A stretch of 64,000 bases of DNA from NCBI GenBank assembly GCA_050084985.1, contig JBITNC010000001.1, positions 88,598,001 to 88,662,000 on the forward strand. The letters run 5' to 3'. Made by a program: the position numbers and the translations under genes. The number at the start of each line of letters is the position of its first letter. Positions within the stretch are counted from its first letter, which is position 1. This document shows, piece after piece, positions 21,663 to 33,289 of the stretch. This stretch comes from Nageia nagi. Taxonomy: Eukaryota; Pinophyta. The notes beneath the pieces are model-generated. The model saw only the letters and a list, made by a program, of their open reading frames with translations, was not told the DNA's origin and did no database searches.

Positions 21663-22451
21663 TGATAAAATGCAACCCTAAATTAGAGGTGTTATTGAAT
21701 AAAATGCATCTACTTAAATTAAGAACAGTACTATGGAGACTATGACCTTTGATTATTCATATAATAAATAAATTGTATATATTTTAAATAATAAATAAAT
21801 AAGTAATAATAAAATTAGATCTAACAAGTTACGAAACCCATGAGAAAGTGTTGAGAAAGATAAATACCTATTCATTTACCATGATGACTATGAATAGATG
21901 CTTACATTGAATCTTATATACAAAGATAATGTGGGATATGAATGTGAGAACCAAAAATATATTATTTTATGGAGCATTTACATTGAGAATAAATGCATCC
22001 TAATGTTAACATTGAGATCATAGAGTTAGATTGAACAATCCTAAATCTAATAGTAGTATAATAATAAGTAAGCCTAGCCTAGCACGTATAACAAATTAAT
22101 GATAGATAGTTTTTGAGTGCAACAAATCCCAATCTTTATAGGTGAAATTGAGAGACATGGTAATCATTTTTAGAGTATATGCAAGGTCCTATCAAGATGA
22201 ATACTTGATATTCATCCCATACATATATTGATCAATTTTATAATCACAAGATACACCATATATAATTATTATCAAATAACATCAATGCTTATGATACCTT
22301 ACACAAATAAAGAGAAACATGCATAATATATTATTTATTTTAACCCTTAATGATCATAAAAAATATATATAACATTAAAATATATTAAAATATCTTAAGG
22401 ATCATATGAGAAATAGTTTGGGCCCAAAAAGGGGTTTCATATTAGGTATCA
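21663..22451 (-). repeat. Gypsy 5' LTR (TGATA...TATCA family)
   Basis: On the minus strand it starts TGATACCTAATATG at 22451 and ends GGGTTGCATTTTATCA at 21663, about 790 bp, with gag downstream. It is related along its length, in inverted orientation, to the split LTR 4977-5200 plus 13065-13543. No purine tract lies outside it, as expected of a 5' LTR. Confidence 0.8.
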
Positions 22452-22990
22452 ATAGTAAAATATATTATACTATATTTTTCATACTCTTTGCATCCTAATT
22501 TACTATATTTATTCATCTAATTTTATTTTAAAAATATATATTTTTCCCATTCCCAATATTCCATCTCAAATATTACATATTTTTTCTATATTTCTACTAA
22601 TCCCCTTCCAAATAGTTGATCCTTTTGGAACTTGATCTATTGAAAAAATACACTATTCCTACACATTATTGATATTTTATTTTATTATTATCTTTTTCCA
22701 TGGTTTACTATATTCTTTATAGATTCCCATATTAGTTATATTGACATTTAAAATTATTATAATAAACCAATTTATTCTAAATGTGCAAAAAATAATAAAG
22801 GATTAAAATAAGGAGAAGACTATCTTGCAACTAAATTCACATATATACACTAAAGGTATATGTATAACCTCATCACTGTTCATCATACAATTTGCTACCA
22901 TATTGACACTCATCTATATATGCCCAAAATGTATGATGATATACATCCAAGGTATATTTTATAGAGTATACAAAATTTAAAACTTTCATT
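22452..22990. other. AT-rich DNA, nothing recognised
   Basis: Probably the old insertion site of the gypsy element. No motif or repeat stands out. Confidence 0.5.
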
Positions 22991-22995
22991 ACATG

Positions 22996-23070
22996 TTGTT
23001 TCTGACTCAATGGTATATTGGTTAATGTACTACACCCAAAAACTATTGACTTGTGTTCGAATCTTGCCCA
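22996..23070 (+). repeat. tRNA-like sequence (possible SINE remnant)
   Basis: TGACTCAATGG at 23003-23013 resembles the internal promoter A box of tRNAs, and TGTGTTCGAATCTT at about 23052-23065 resembles the B box (GGTTCGAATCC). The spacing of about 40 bp is normal for a tRNA. The stems pair poorly, so it is not a working tRNA gene. A tRNA-derived SINE remnant or tRNA pseudogene fits. Confidence 0.4.
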
Positions 23071-23140
23071 TGCTTTTTGCATTTACACTTAGAAATTTTT
23101 AGTTCCATGTTTTTGCATATTTTCAAATAGATATATGCCC

Positions 23141-23274
23141 TAAATTTATGCATTAAATTGATATAATCCCATAATTTATGCATTCAATTGATATACATCC
23201 AAAATATATGCATTCAATTTATATACACCCAAAATATATGCATAAACCTCATATACATCCATAATATATCTAGC
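23141..23274. repeat. 30-bp tandem array, four-plus units
   Basis: Units begin at 23141, 23171, 23201 and 23231, with a partial at 23261; each carries A(A/T)AATTTATG or AAAATATATG, then CATTCAATT, then ATATACATCC. The 30-bp period is exact over all units. Copies resemble a TATGCATTCAATTGATATAC consensus. No coding role is seen. Confidence 0.9.
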
Positions 23275-23399
23275 ATCACAACCACATCACTGCTCTACCC
23301 TACTCCACTCCACTTGTTCTGCTTTCTTGTAGATATTCTTTGGGTATATATATGCAAATTTGGTTGAAGAATAATCTTCTCCTTAAAATAAAGGATGGA

Positions 23400-24000
23400 A
23401 TAATCTTTAATGTAGCAAGATAATAATCACAATAACTTGAAATATGAGATATGGAGATTGTACCAAATTGATATATAGATGATTAGATTAAACCTTAGAC
23501 CTAATACTATTGAGAGATATATTAGAGGAGATATACATATCACCTTAGTTAGATAATCAACTACATGTGTTGGTGTAATCTTGTCTTAGTTGAAAACCCC
23601 TATTTATGAAATACAAATGTAATATAATTAGATTACTTAGTCATGTTGTTGTTTAATATCAATGCTAGTCAACCCATGGATCAATCCTCATAACCAAGAT
23701 CTATAGAAAAATATAATATTGACAAAACTAACCTAAAATATAATAGTGAAAAAATGAATGATAAGATATTGTGTGGTATCAAAGATCTCAATCTCAATAG
23801 GTGATATTGAGGAAAACCTAAGATGTGTACATGATCCTATAAAGATAAGGATATACTAATCATACTATGTAAATATTTCCCCTTTTTATAGTAAAGTGAA
23901 CCTCCATAATGCACATCTAGAATCCAATGTCAATACTAGGCCCTTGCATGATAAAAGATAAAAAAAAATGAGATAGGAATTAAGTTGGGTAATATGATAA
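23400..24000 (-). repeat. Decayed LTR of the TGATA family
   Basis: CAATCTCAATAGGTGATATT and GATCCTATAAAGAT (23790-23860) match, in the same orientation, CAATCTTTATAGGTGAAATT and GTCCTATCAAGAT at 22130-22200 in the gypsy LTR. The flanks are too worn to place ends, and no coding domain adjoins it. Confidence 0.5.
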
Positions 24001-25199
24001 TAAAATAAGATATATAATCGAAATAGCATATATTATCAATTATATAATATGATAACTAATTTAAATAAGGTTATAAAACTTAGTTTCAGTAAGTTTAACT
24101 ATAAATTATTTATTCACTAATGAAAGCAAATTTATCCCAAACCCTTTAGCATTAAAAGGATTATAAATTAAGTCCTAATTCACCAAATTCCATCTTTTGT
24201 AATTCTTTGTTTCACTTCATAGAAAGGAATATATCATTTGAGCTATTTATTTTTAATTCATACGATGAGAGTTAGAACATACATACATACATATATTCAT
24301 ACATATACATATATGTATATGTATAATGATAATCACATACCTTTCAACCTTCAAGATTGAATTAAAATCTTAACTTATTGTACCAAAGTTAATTAAAGTA
24401 TCATCCAAAGAATAAAGGTAAACCAAGATATACTAATGAAATGTATGCCTCCATGATTCAAAGAGGTGTATGAATTTAGGATTGAATTCTTACTTATATG
24501 TTAGTGAAGAATAATTTTAACTTATCTTTATTAATCCTTTGCTCGTAGATGTCTTCATGAATTACTAAAATCTTATTAATGGACTTAACCTTTGATATAA
24601 ATATCTTAGTGATAGGAAAAGTATCATAACTAAATTATTGATGTGATGAATTGATAGTAAGGGATATTTTGATCTATTATAAAATCCTATTCTTTATTGG
24701 TTTGAAAACTAATCTTCTAAGGTGGGGCTAGTGGAGGGAAAACTAAATGTCATAAATTGACCTTAGGAAGTGAAAGAAGGGATTTGAGAGGGCCCAAAAA
24801 ATGATGTAGACTTTGGATGTGAATCTTCTTATGTAAAATCTAAGAGGTAGGATAAAGGTGGTAATAATCACAATGTTGAAAAATTATGAGGATTATGATG
24901 ATGATACAATGAATGGCTAAGGGTTATTTTGAAATGCATGATTAGACTTCAAGGAGTTATTTCCTTGATTATTATGAGTGGATTATTGGAAAATTATGCC
25001 AAAATAGGGAGAGTATAGGGAGATAATATTGGTTTATCTCTAAGGTATTGAATGTAATGAGAATGCATAACCATTAATTTGGGGTATTTTCCTTCATACC
25101 CATTCTCTATATGTTTAAGCTTTATGAAGATGGTATATGTATCATATTGTATTAAGTTGATTGTATTACAAATGGATGAGAGGAAGAGGCAAATGTTTG
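24001..25199. other. AT-rich DNA with a CATA/TATG microsatellite
   Basis: At 24271-24330 CATACATACATA grades into CATATACATATATGTATATG, a near-perfect palindrome. No coding family was recognised on either strand; the minus-strand open frame 24994-25227 has no motif. Confidence 0.5.
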
Positions 25200-26260
25200 A
25201 CAAGGTGATTTGGTTTAAGTATCTCAACCTATTCCAATAGGTATATGAGAACTTGGGCTTTAATTTGTCATTACCCTAGGATGATGGTAATGTTTAAGAT
25301 GATGTGGTTTCATTTACAATCAATCATGAACTCCTCACTATAATTTTTGGATTTCCATTCATTGATAATGTGGGAGAAACATTCATTGATAATTGAGTTG
25401 AAATTATTTAAAGGGAAAGTATAATGTATAGAATATCTAAAGAGGAATTAATTAGGATTTTATATCCTTAAAATGGAAGAGTGTGATCATTGTTATCATG
25501 CAATATATCACATTAGACAAACACTTCCTTATCTTGAAGAGTTTTCACTTTCCATTGTTGAATATATTTAAGAGGTATAAGGAAATCAATATCCCATTTT
25601 ATTTTTTTGACTTGATCCAAAAATTGATAATAGATCTAAAATAGGGTTAGATAGTAGGGCCTCTACATCAAGGGATTTTTTGTTCACTATTCAATCATGT
25701 AGAATTACCTCAAAAAATGGTCCCTTTCTTAAGGATGGAGTATATTTATTTTGAAGAGGAAATGGGTGTGGAAAATGAAGAGGAGCTAAAAATTAAAGAG
25801 AATGATCCCTTTATGATCCCCTTTGAGGGTATTCTTTGCAGGATTACTTAGTTGTGAAAGGATTAGCTTCAGGAAGAAAGAACATTATTACTTGGTCTTC
25901 ACAATAAAAATAAAGAATTATTTCGTCTAGGAAAAAAGAAAAATCTTAAAGGAGGTATCTAAGGATTCAAACTTGGCATCACCTCCTAAAAATAAGCTAG
26001 CCTTAGGTTGGTACTTTGGTTTGAAGACTTTGAAAATTGAAATGGGAATTCCATTAAAAAATCAACCAAGGGGATGGATGAATAGAGAGATATTCATATA
26101 TGGTTTAGGTCTACATGAGCCTCCATCTTCTATACTAAATAGATGATGGATATTGAGGAATACCTCTAAAAAGGAAAGGAAAATTTCATGGTGAGACCAT
26201 CTCTTAGACCCTCTAAAGGAAAAGGAAAGCTTATCTCTCGATATTACCTCTAGGACTACC
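25200..26260 (+). pseudogene. Decayed gene of unknown family (copy B)
   Basis: The plus strand contains FTINHELLTIIFGFPFIDN near 25310-25370. In the next frame comes LILKSFHFPLLNIFKRYKEI, then NIPFYFFDLIQKLIIDLK, then about 10 residues on PLHQGIFCSLFNHVELPQKM (25525-25720). The LLN-x-x-x-RYKEINIPFYF...PLHQG series parallels copy A at 6216-6390. Farther on, 25740-26250 is rich in Glu and Lys codons. Stops and shifts make it dead. The layout, an N-terminal F-x-LP module followed by an LLN/PLHQG module, recalls large unnamed proteins that accompany plant transposons. I cannot name a function. No LTR or terminal repeat adjoins it visibly. Confidence 0.5.
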
Positions 26261-27344
26261 TACTATGTTTATTCTTTACTATTGTAGTTTACACTTGATC
26301 TAGTTATTTTCTATATTTTTGAATACATGAGGTAGTGAAAAGTTATTATTTACATTTATATTTAGATTTTTTATGTGAAGATATTTTTAAAAAAATTCAT
26401 GTACAAGATTAACGGTCCTTTCAAAACCTCTATTTACATTACAAATAAAAAAATGATCTCCTAAGAACCCTTGCCTTTATTATGAAGGTATTGGATCTTG
26501 TTATGTAATAACTTATTTCCCCTAAAATTACTTTAGTAGGATTTTCTTGACTAAAACTAATTTTACTACTATTGAATTCATGCTCTCATCCCCTTAAATA
26601 ATTTTGATCCAAAATTAAATATTTTCATAATTTCAAGTAGGTAATCCCATTTGGATGTTGTTTACTTTTTTGTTAATTAAGGAACAAGGCCTATGAAAGG
26701 GACATTTACACTTATACAATTGTATAGGTTTAGCATATAGGTATTAAAACCACTAAATATCTAGGGACATAAGGAAATAAGTAATAATGATCAAGGTTCA
26801 AGTATAATATTTTGGCATAATATAGTTATAGGGGTATACAAAATGTATAATATGAGTTTTGTTATCCAACTATTTGATAGCCTCCTCATGGAGATTTGGA
26901 GACAATAATTTACTACTCTCTTTATACTTACTAAAACTTACACTAATATGTTTTTTGAATTATATTTAGGTATTCTAATAACACATGAAAAATTAATTCT
27001 CATGTTCTTCTATTTCCTCTATGCTTTTAAGGAATGATGAGTTTGTAGCATGGTCATGTTTAGAAAATAATATCCACTATTCTATTATGTCACTAATGTG
27101 AAGATAATTTACTTATATATTTTTTGTTACTTAGTTCAAATTGAATAAATACATTAGTATTATTTCCTTGATTTGGTTTTATTAGCTTTTATTTGAACTA
27201 GAGCTCCTTTATATTACACAAAATATGTATTATGATTTACTCTAGGTATTTGAATTGGTTTCTAAATAATTTGGTATTCCATTCTACCTAGATATTCTAG
27301 AGAAATATAGGTATAAATTTTTTATATAATTGATTCTAACTTAA
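26261..27344. other. AT-rich DNA, nothing recognised
   Basis: It may hold the remains of the chromodomain end and 3' LTR of the gypsy element at 27345-32008. I see no sequence matching its 5' LTR, so the 3' end seems lost. Confidence 0.45.
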
Positions 27345-28260
27345 ACATGGTGAATAATAGAGGAGGTTGATAACTCCAACTTGTATGCAATAGGTCTAAT
27401 GCATTGGACAATTTTGTAAAGGAGATAAATTTTGGAGCTAATTTCTAAGACCCCTTATTCTTGAGACTTTTTTGAAAATATGGTTGAAGCCATAGAAATA
27501 CCATATCCCCTTATTGTAATTACCTCTTGATCCATTTCTAATTAGCTTGTTGTTTCATGCAATGTTGAGTAGTCTACAAATTTTCCTGAAGAAGATGAAG
27601 GATATCAACCTGAGTGACCAATTTTATGTCAACTGCTTGAACATTTGTGCTACTTGGAACATAGGAGGATATGGTGGGGGATTTCTATCCATACAATGCT
27701 TCATAGGATGTAATTTTAATATCAATAAGATACAAAGTGTTATACAACCATTCTATCAAGGGTTGCCACCTAACCTAATGAACTAGTTGTACAGAGGCAA
27801 AATAATGCAAACAATCTCTAGATACTTATTAATGACTTTCATATGATCACCTATTTAAGGATGATATGAAAAAATCATGTTGATTTAGATTCCTTGAAGC
27901 TTGAATAATTCCTTCCAAAGTTTTTTGGTGAATGTTGGGTATCAACCACTAACTATGGTAGATGGCATACCATGAAGTTTGAAAATATTATCAATGAAAA
28001 GTTGGGCCATATTAATAGCTTTGATTGGATGAGCCAAGGAATAAAAATTTGTATATTTGGATAACCAATCGACCTCCACCATAATAAAAAAATTTCCATG
28101 AGACTTTGAAAGGCCTTTGATAAAATCCATTGAAATATTAATCTAGGTACAAGTAGGGATTGGAAGAGGCTAGAGTAGTCTTGGAGTATTTGTGGTCTCA
28201 TGTTTATGATGTTGATATACATCACATTCAACAACAAATTTTTTGATATCCTATTTCATA
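27345..28260 (-). pseudogene. Gypsy integrase
   Basis: The minus strand reads HETTNTPRLLQPLPIPT, MDFIKGLSKSHGNFFIMVEV, DWLSKYTNFYSLAHP and AQLFIDNIFKLHGMPSTIVS (open frame 28130-27942), then PTFTKKLWKELFKLQGI and a degraded YHPQTDGQ region. It ends near 27440-27350 with KFYLLYKIVQ, IAYKLELSTSS. DFI-x-GLP-x-S...D-R-LSKY...IVSDRD is the integrase core; the IGPVAYKLELP-like tail precedes the chromodomain in chromoviruses. The second catalytic Asp reads as Gly (IVSG). Confident as a domain, inactive as a gene. Confidence 0.9.
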
Positions 28261-28666
28261 CCTTCCTAGAAGAACTATGTAGCCTCTATTTTGTAATTAT
28301 TGAGAAATCATGAATGTCCTGATGATGGTACAAGATGTAGCTCCTTAAGTATCATCTCCCAATATCCACACCTAAAAAGTAGTTCAATGAGGCCCTTTAA
28401 TCATAGGATTTGATATTACCAAGTGAAATTTTTATGGTTGCCAAGATAAATCTAAATTTAGGTGATTAATATATGAGTAGAGTCATCTTGGACCAATTCC
28501 TATTTAATGTACTCTATCAAGCAAGGAATTAGTGAGTACATTTCTTGGAGAGCTATTGATTCCTCAAATTTGAGTGAAAGGGTGTCAACCACCATACTTT
28601 CTTGATCCTTTTGATACATAATCTCATAGTCATACCATAATAGTTTAGTCACCTATTTATGTTTCC
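28261..28666 (-). other. Gypsy linker between RNase H and integrase
   Basis: Very decayed; an NNYKIEATQFFQEGM-like stretch near 28310-28260 resembles the region before the HHCC motif. No separate gene. Confidence 0.5.
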
Positions 28667-29146
28667 TTAGCTTTGAAATTCATTTCTCCATGAAATACTT
28701 AAGATTATGATGATCCATGTGGATGATGAAATATGGACCAATGATATTGGTTGCCACCTTTGAATAATATGAATAATGGCCATAATATCCTTTTCATATG
28801 TCAAATTGGCTATATTATAGACCAATAGTCCCTTGATAGTGAAAGCTAAGGGTATACCTTCTTGCATTAGGACTGCACTAATCCCTACTTCTAAAGCATC
28901 ACTCTTAATGATGAATATTTTATAAAAGTTGGGTAGGGCCAAAACTGGGGTGGTACACATGGCTTCTTTTAATTTATAAAATGATTCTTCTATAATGGGA
29001 TACCAATTAAAAGATTCCTTCTTGAGTAAATTTATGATTGAAGTGGTAATGTTTCTATAATATTTCATAAACTTATGGTAGTATCTTGTTAATCTGAGGA
29101 AGCTATATAGCCCTTTGAGTGATTTGGGCAATGTCCAACTCTTCAT
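28667..29146 (-). pseudogene. Gypsy RNase H and RT connection domain
   Basis: An open frame of 159 codons contains LYSFLRLTRYYHKFMKYYRN, LLKKESFNWYP, AMCTTPVLALPNFYKIFIIK, then SDALEVGISAVLMQEGIPLA and YEKDIMAIIHIIQRW. These are, in order, the RT connection (LRGFLGLTGYYR-F-YG), the TTPVLALP-DF strand, the first catalytic Asp of RNase H (DAS-x-x-GIGAVL-Q), and the E-K-E-x-LA-I-x-A-x-QKWR helix, in which the catalytic Glu site reads Lys-Asp. The C-terminal end runs out of frame after IQRWQP. Confidence 0.92.
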
Positions 29147-29780
29147 GTTTGTAATATTTTAGGGATATTCCTTTACACCTTCCTTTAAGATAATATATCT
29201 AACATATTTGATATCTCATTTTCCAAAAGAACACTTTGAATACTTGGTATATATTTGATTATCATAGAGTATTTGCAGAGTTTAATCTAAGTGGGCCATG
29301 TGTTCCTCCAAAGTTTTACTATAGATCAATATATTATCAAAGAAAACAAAAAAAAACTCAAATATAGTGGTGAAATACCTAATTCATCAAGCTATGCAAG
29401 GTATAAGGAGAATTTCCAATATTGAATGGCATCACCAAAAATTCATAATAAGCTTCATTTGCAGGAAAGGCTATTTTTGGAATATCCTCATCATAAAGCT
29501 AGATTTTATGAAGCCATACCATAAATCCAATTTGGAAAGAAATTTGTCATAATGTAATTCATATAGATATTTATCAATGATAGGAGTAGGAAATTTATCT
29601 TTTATCATGATTTTTTTTAGGGCTCAAAAGTCAATTCACATGAACCAGGATCCATCCGTACATATGAATAAGATAGGAGAAGAGTAAGGTTTGAAAATTG
29701 GTTGAATGATTCCTACCTAAAATGTATCTTGTACCAATCATTTAATTTCATTCTTTTACAAGCACAGATAATGGTACAAT
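29147..29780 (-). pseudogene. Gypsy reverse transcriptase
   Basis: Ordered minus-strand landmarks are GIIQPIFKPYSSPIL and TDGSWFM near 29700-29640, MIKDKFPTPIIDKYL and LSKLDLWYGF near 29600-29530, and FVFFDNILIYSKTLEEHMAH near 29350-29290. The last is the F-x-DD-ILIYS catalytic motif with the second Asp changed to Asn. Stops and one shift are present. Confidence 0.88.
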
Positions 29781-30450
29781 CAAATGTTTAATGTTTGACT
29801 TCCTAAAACAAGTTGTATGGCATGATCATGAGGGTAGTTTGGTAGTAACCCCTTGGGTTCTTCAAAATTTATTACATGGTATTTTAAGATTTTTTTTAGT
29901 TCTTTCAAATCACCACCTTCTTGTGCAATCAATTGAATTGAAAATACTTGTACCATCATCCCTTTTAATCCTTTACAAAGGAGCTTCTCCATATAGTGGC
30001 AACTAATAAATTGAGAATGTATTGCATGTAATACTTTGATAGTGTATGTACCTTCTATGAACATTAATTTCATTAAAAATTTAGTAAACTCCTATAAAAT
30101 AGGTCCCAATGTTTATAATCATTGGACTCCAAGGACCACCTCACATCCTCCTAGGGGAAGGACATACATATCACTTTGCATCTGATAATCTTCCATAATG
30201 AGTTTAGCATTATGATATTTTTCCTTACAAGCAATACTACCCTAATTTTTTATCATCACTTCAAAGTTATTTTGAGGGTATATGAAATAATTAGCCTATT
30301 TGTCTACCCTTGTATCAATAAAATTATGGGTTCTTTCAAAAATCAATTAATATAATGAGTGACTAATTTTTGAAGTATCCATGATATTTCATCAATTGTG
30401 GAGAAGAAACTCTTAAAAGAGTATCATAAGAAATTTTGGTTACCTCATCC
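29781..30450 (-). pseudogene. Gypsy protease and PR-RT junction
   Basis: THNFIDT near 30330 corresponds to the D-S-GATHNFI active-site strand. MYVLPLGGCEVVLGVQ and TLGPIL follow near 30170-30110, the usual LGGCDVVLG-x-QWL-x-TLG close of this protease class. The open frame 30073-29780 then gives NFEEPKGLLPNYPHDHAIQL, matching the F-x-EPKGLPP-R-HDH-I-x-L hinge in front of RT. Confidence 0.88.
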
Positions 30451-31570
30451 TCAATGTTATTAGGTTCATTTTCCACTTCCTCCATTTTCACCTCTTCTTC
30501 TTCATCGATTGATTCCTTAAGAGCATCAACATTTAGTAGATATAATTTTTTTGTGGTGCATCGATGATCATGATCATACTTTTCATCACAATTATAACAA
30601 ATACCATTCTCTTTATGCTCCTACATTTTCTCAAGAGTAAGTCACTTAACTATTAGTGACCAACTAGGTTTGGGAGAAATCAGAGGAGCTTATGGTTTGA
30701 TAAATGGTTGCTTCACCTAAAATCTTTGAGCATTGAATTTATCTTCAATAAGTTTGGCTAATATGATTACATGTATCATCATTTTTGGATTGAGCATCCT
30801 CACTTATACTCAAATGTCATCCTTTAGAATGCTAATGAAGGAACTTTTGAAAAATGACACATACAATGTTTTAATGCAATTCACAAGTTTTTCACACTGA
30901 GTTTTTGATATTTCTTCACTAATGAAGTTTGTCACAATTTTGTAAGAGCTCCTATGAAAAATATTCAAAGTCACTAGGACCAAATTGAATAAGTAGGTTT
31001 TTCATGAAATCTCCTCATGAGGGTATTCCATTTGCCTTCACAAACCACTAATACCATTGTATGGCCTCCTATTCAAGGTGAAATGATGTAATATTAACCT
31101 TATGTACCTCAATAATTTGATTCAATGAGAAGTATTATTTTGCTTTATAAATCTAGCCAGTTGGGTTGTCACCACCAAATTTTATAAGGTTCAGCTTAGT
31201 CATTCAAGGGATAATAGATGCTTTTTGAGAACCTTGGTATATCTAATATGTTTTTCCCCCTAAATATTGGGATCTCCCTGATTGTTGTGTTTGTGAACCT
31301 AAATTTACCCCCATGGATACTTCCTAATTTTGATTTACTATGGTGAATTTGTGTTTAAGGTTTCATATTTGATATTGAGGTCATTTATTAATGCTTGCAT
31401 AGTAGTCATTGATGTTTATATAGTGTTAATTGATGTTTAAATAGTGATAACATATATATTAATTTTATCAATTTCTTTCTTCCATAAGAATTTAATGATT
31501 TCATCTATTTTTCTTGGCAATTTGTCAAATTCCTGAGATCTTCCATCTACCATATCAAATTACATTAAGA
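30451..31570 (-). pseudogene. Gypsy gag with CCHC zinc knuckle
   Basis: The minus strand near 30615-30552 reads CYNCDEKYDHDHRCTTKKLY: Cys-x2-Cys-x6-His-x-x-Cys, the knuckle that binds genomic RNA. It is followed by an acidic stretch (SIDEEEEVKMEEVENE), the usual link to protease. The start near 31560 reads MVDGRSQEFDKL. The capsid part between is badly decayed. Confidence 0.82.
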
Positions 31571-31994
31571 TCCATGTTGCTATTTTTAGAAATTGTTATT
31601 ATTGGAAACTAAAAAAGTGTATGGTTATTATATATCAAAATGATCAACATGAAAAAATAATCACAAAGAGATAGATCTCAAAATGATGATTTTAAGAAGT
31701 TTATACTCTTTTTATAAAATATTGTTACCAAAGATAACAAATGAGCACTCTTAGAATTGATTCCTCATGGTTTGGGAGATATTAGCCCTAAAAGTTTTTT
31801 CCTATTCTAGATATGCTATTTTGGGTGAAAATGTTTCAGGGTTTCATAAGGTTTTGAAAAATTTGGGTAGAGTTTTAGCTAGAAAATAAGAAAAATCTAG
31901 GGTTTCAATTCGATGTGACCTTGTAATCTATAAAATGATAGATTTACCACTTAGTGTGACCACATAAAACTACCCACATGTAACCAAAATTGAT
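31571..31994 (-). other. Gypsy untranslated leader
   Basis: Sequence between the primer site and the gag start; no coding motif or unusual repeat is seen. Confidence 0.5.
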
Positions 31995-32006
31995 GCTCTG
32001 ATACCA
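31995..32006 (-). promoter_or_regulatory. Gypsy primer-binding site (initiator Met tRNA)
   Basis: On the minus strand TGGTATCAGAGC, a perfect match to the usual site complementary to initiator tRNA-Met, lies two bases inside the LTR end TAACA. Confidence 0.92.
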
Positions 32007-32008
32007 CT

Positions 32009-32073
32009 TGTTAGGAACCTTACAGAACTAAAAAAGGGTTTTATCCCAAATAGTAATGGAATAATAAAAATAT
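32009..32073 (-). repeat. Gypsy 5' LTR, inner part
   Basis: It ends GGTTCCTAACA on the minus strand next to the primer site, and is cut at 32073 by the LTR element that starts at 32074. Confidence 0.85.
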
Positions 32074-32740
32074 TGTAGACCCTAAATAATGTGATGGTGT
32101 AATTAATTAGACAAATTAACACATGCATTATTTGGTCTATTAGCTAGTTGACATAAACCAAGAATATGACAAAAGATGATTAAGCATACAAGTTTGTTTC
32201 ATTAAGATGCATATTCAATTGATCAAGGAAAAGCATACATCAAGAATGAGCAATATCATATACACTAGTATGGTGCAGGTGCCCTAGTAATAGTACACCA
32301 TAGGCATTGTGTTAATGATCAAATTAAAGATGCAATGAAAGATGAAATGATAAAAAAACAAATGATTTATCAATATAATGAAAGTATGATAATTCTTGAG
32401 ATAAGAGATTTTCTTATTACAGCTAAGAAAACCTTGCAAATATTTGCTTTGCAAATGATGTTTGAGTTCTTGAATCTCTATCCAATCTTCAATTGATAGA
32501 AGCCTTGGGTCTTCTATAATCTTCCCCTTATCTAGTCTCCTCTCAATGATAATCCCATCCCTTATCTTTGTATTTAATGCCTTTATATAGGGATGCTTCT
32601 ATTATAGGATTTGACCCCTTGTATAATCCACAAGGGTCAAATATATGGCCTACACCTCTTTTATACATTTTAAATAATACATTATTAAGGGATTAAAATA
32701 ATTTATTAAATACATAAAGGTTCATTTTGAGGTGTCTACA
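32074..32740 (-). repeat. TGTAGA-family 3' LTR
   Basis: 667 bp, nearly collinear with 38953-39373 except for about 190 bp (32281-32470) and some 35 bp that the other copy lacks. Shared blocks include GACCCTAAATAATGTGATGG and TATATGGCCTACACCTCTT. The solo LTR at 57193 is also long, so the short copy has deletions. Confidence 0.9.
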
Positions 32741-32753
32741 TGTTCCCCTCTTT
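32741..32753 (-). promoter_or_regulatory. Polypurine tract of gag-only element
   Basis: Minus strand AAAGAGGGGAACA directly before TGTAGA of the 3' LTR. Confidence 0.8.
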
Positions 32754-33289
32754 GGATGTGTGATTAAATTAATGAAATACATGTCCAAGAAGAAGTGTAG
32801 CCAAGATATAGAAGAAATTTTTTGATCTTTTTTATGATGCTATCTTTTGCTAAATATGAATGGTTGATGTTAAGGGACCTTATGTTGCCCCCCTTTTGAC
32901 TTGGGTGTCCTAGGAAAGATCTTTGAGTGGAGTAGCAAAGGAAAAAGCTGTTGAAGAAATTATCTTCAAGAATACTATTTGGATAATACTTGGATGACTA
33001 TAAAAATCCATATCTTAGGTTGGAGATGGAATATATGATTTTCCTCCCTTATACTATTTCAATCATGAATCTAGCCATTCCATTATGTCTAATGCTTAAG
33101 AACCATTCAAACTAAAATCCATGCATCAAAACAAAGAGGTTAATCTTTAGATTGGTGGAAATGATAATGAAATGTATGCTACCGATAGTCTAATAGACTA
33201 TGAGCATAGCATTGGCACCCTGGTTTTGACTATAATTTTCTTCTATTTTGTTGGATTCATGTACCTATAATGAAATGTCAATCATAAAT
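32754..33289 (-). other. Interior of gag-only element, non-coding
   Basis: No coding family is seen. It contains the first of four well-spaced TGGCACCCT motifs (about 33216, 34165, 35084, 36307). Confidence 0.5.

Larger units (their letters stand above)
13544..22451 (-). mobile_element. Truncated Ty3/gypsy element, minus strand, with nested copia
   Basis: Reading from 22451 downward: a 5' LTR (22451-21663), gag (about 21540-20827), a nested copia element (20821-16096), then the rest of gag, the aspartic protease region (15650-15000), a spacer, and the first part of reverse transcriptase (about 13860-13548). The element stops where the inverted LTR of the same family ends at 13543, so most of RT, RNase H, integrase and the 3' LTR are missing. 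Its gag is interrupted exactly at the CATAC target duplication of the copia. Every domain has stops and frame changes. Confidence 0.8.
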
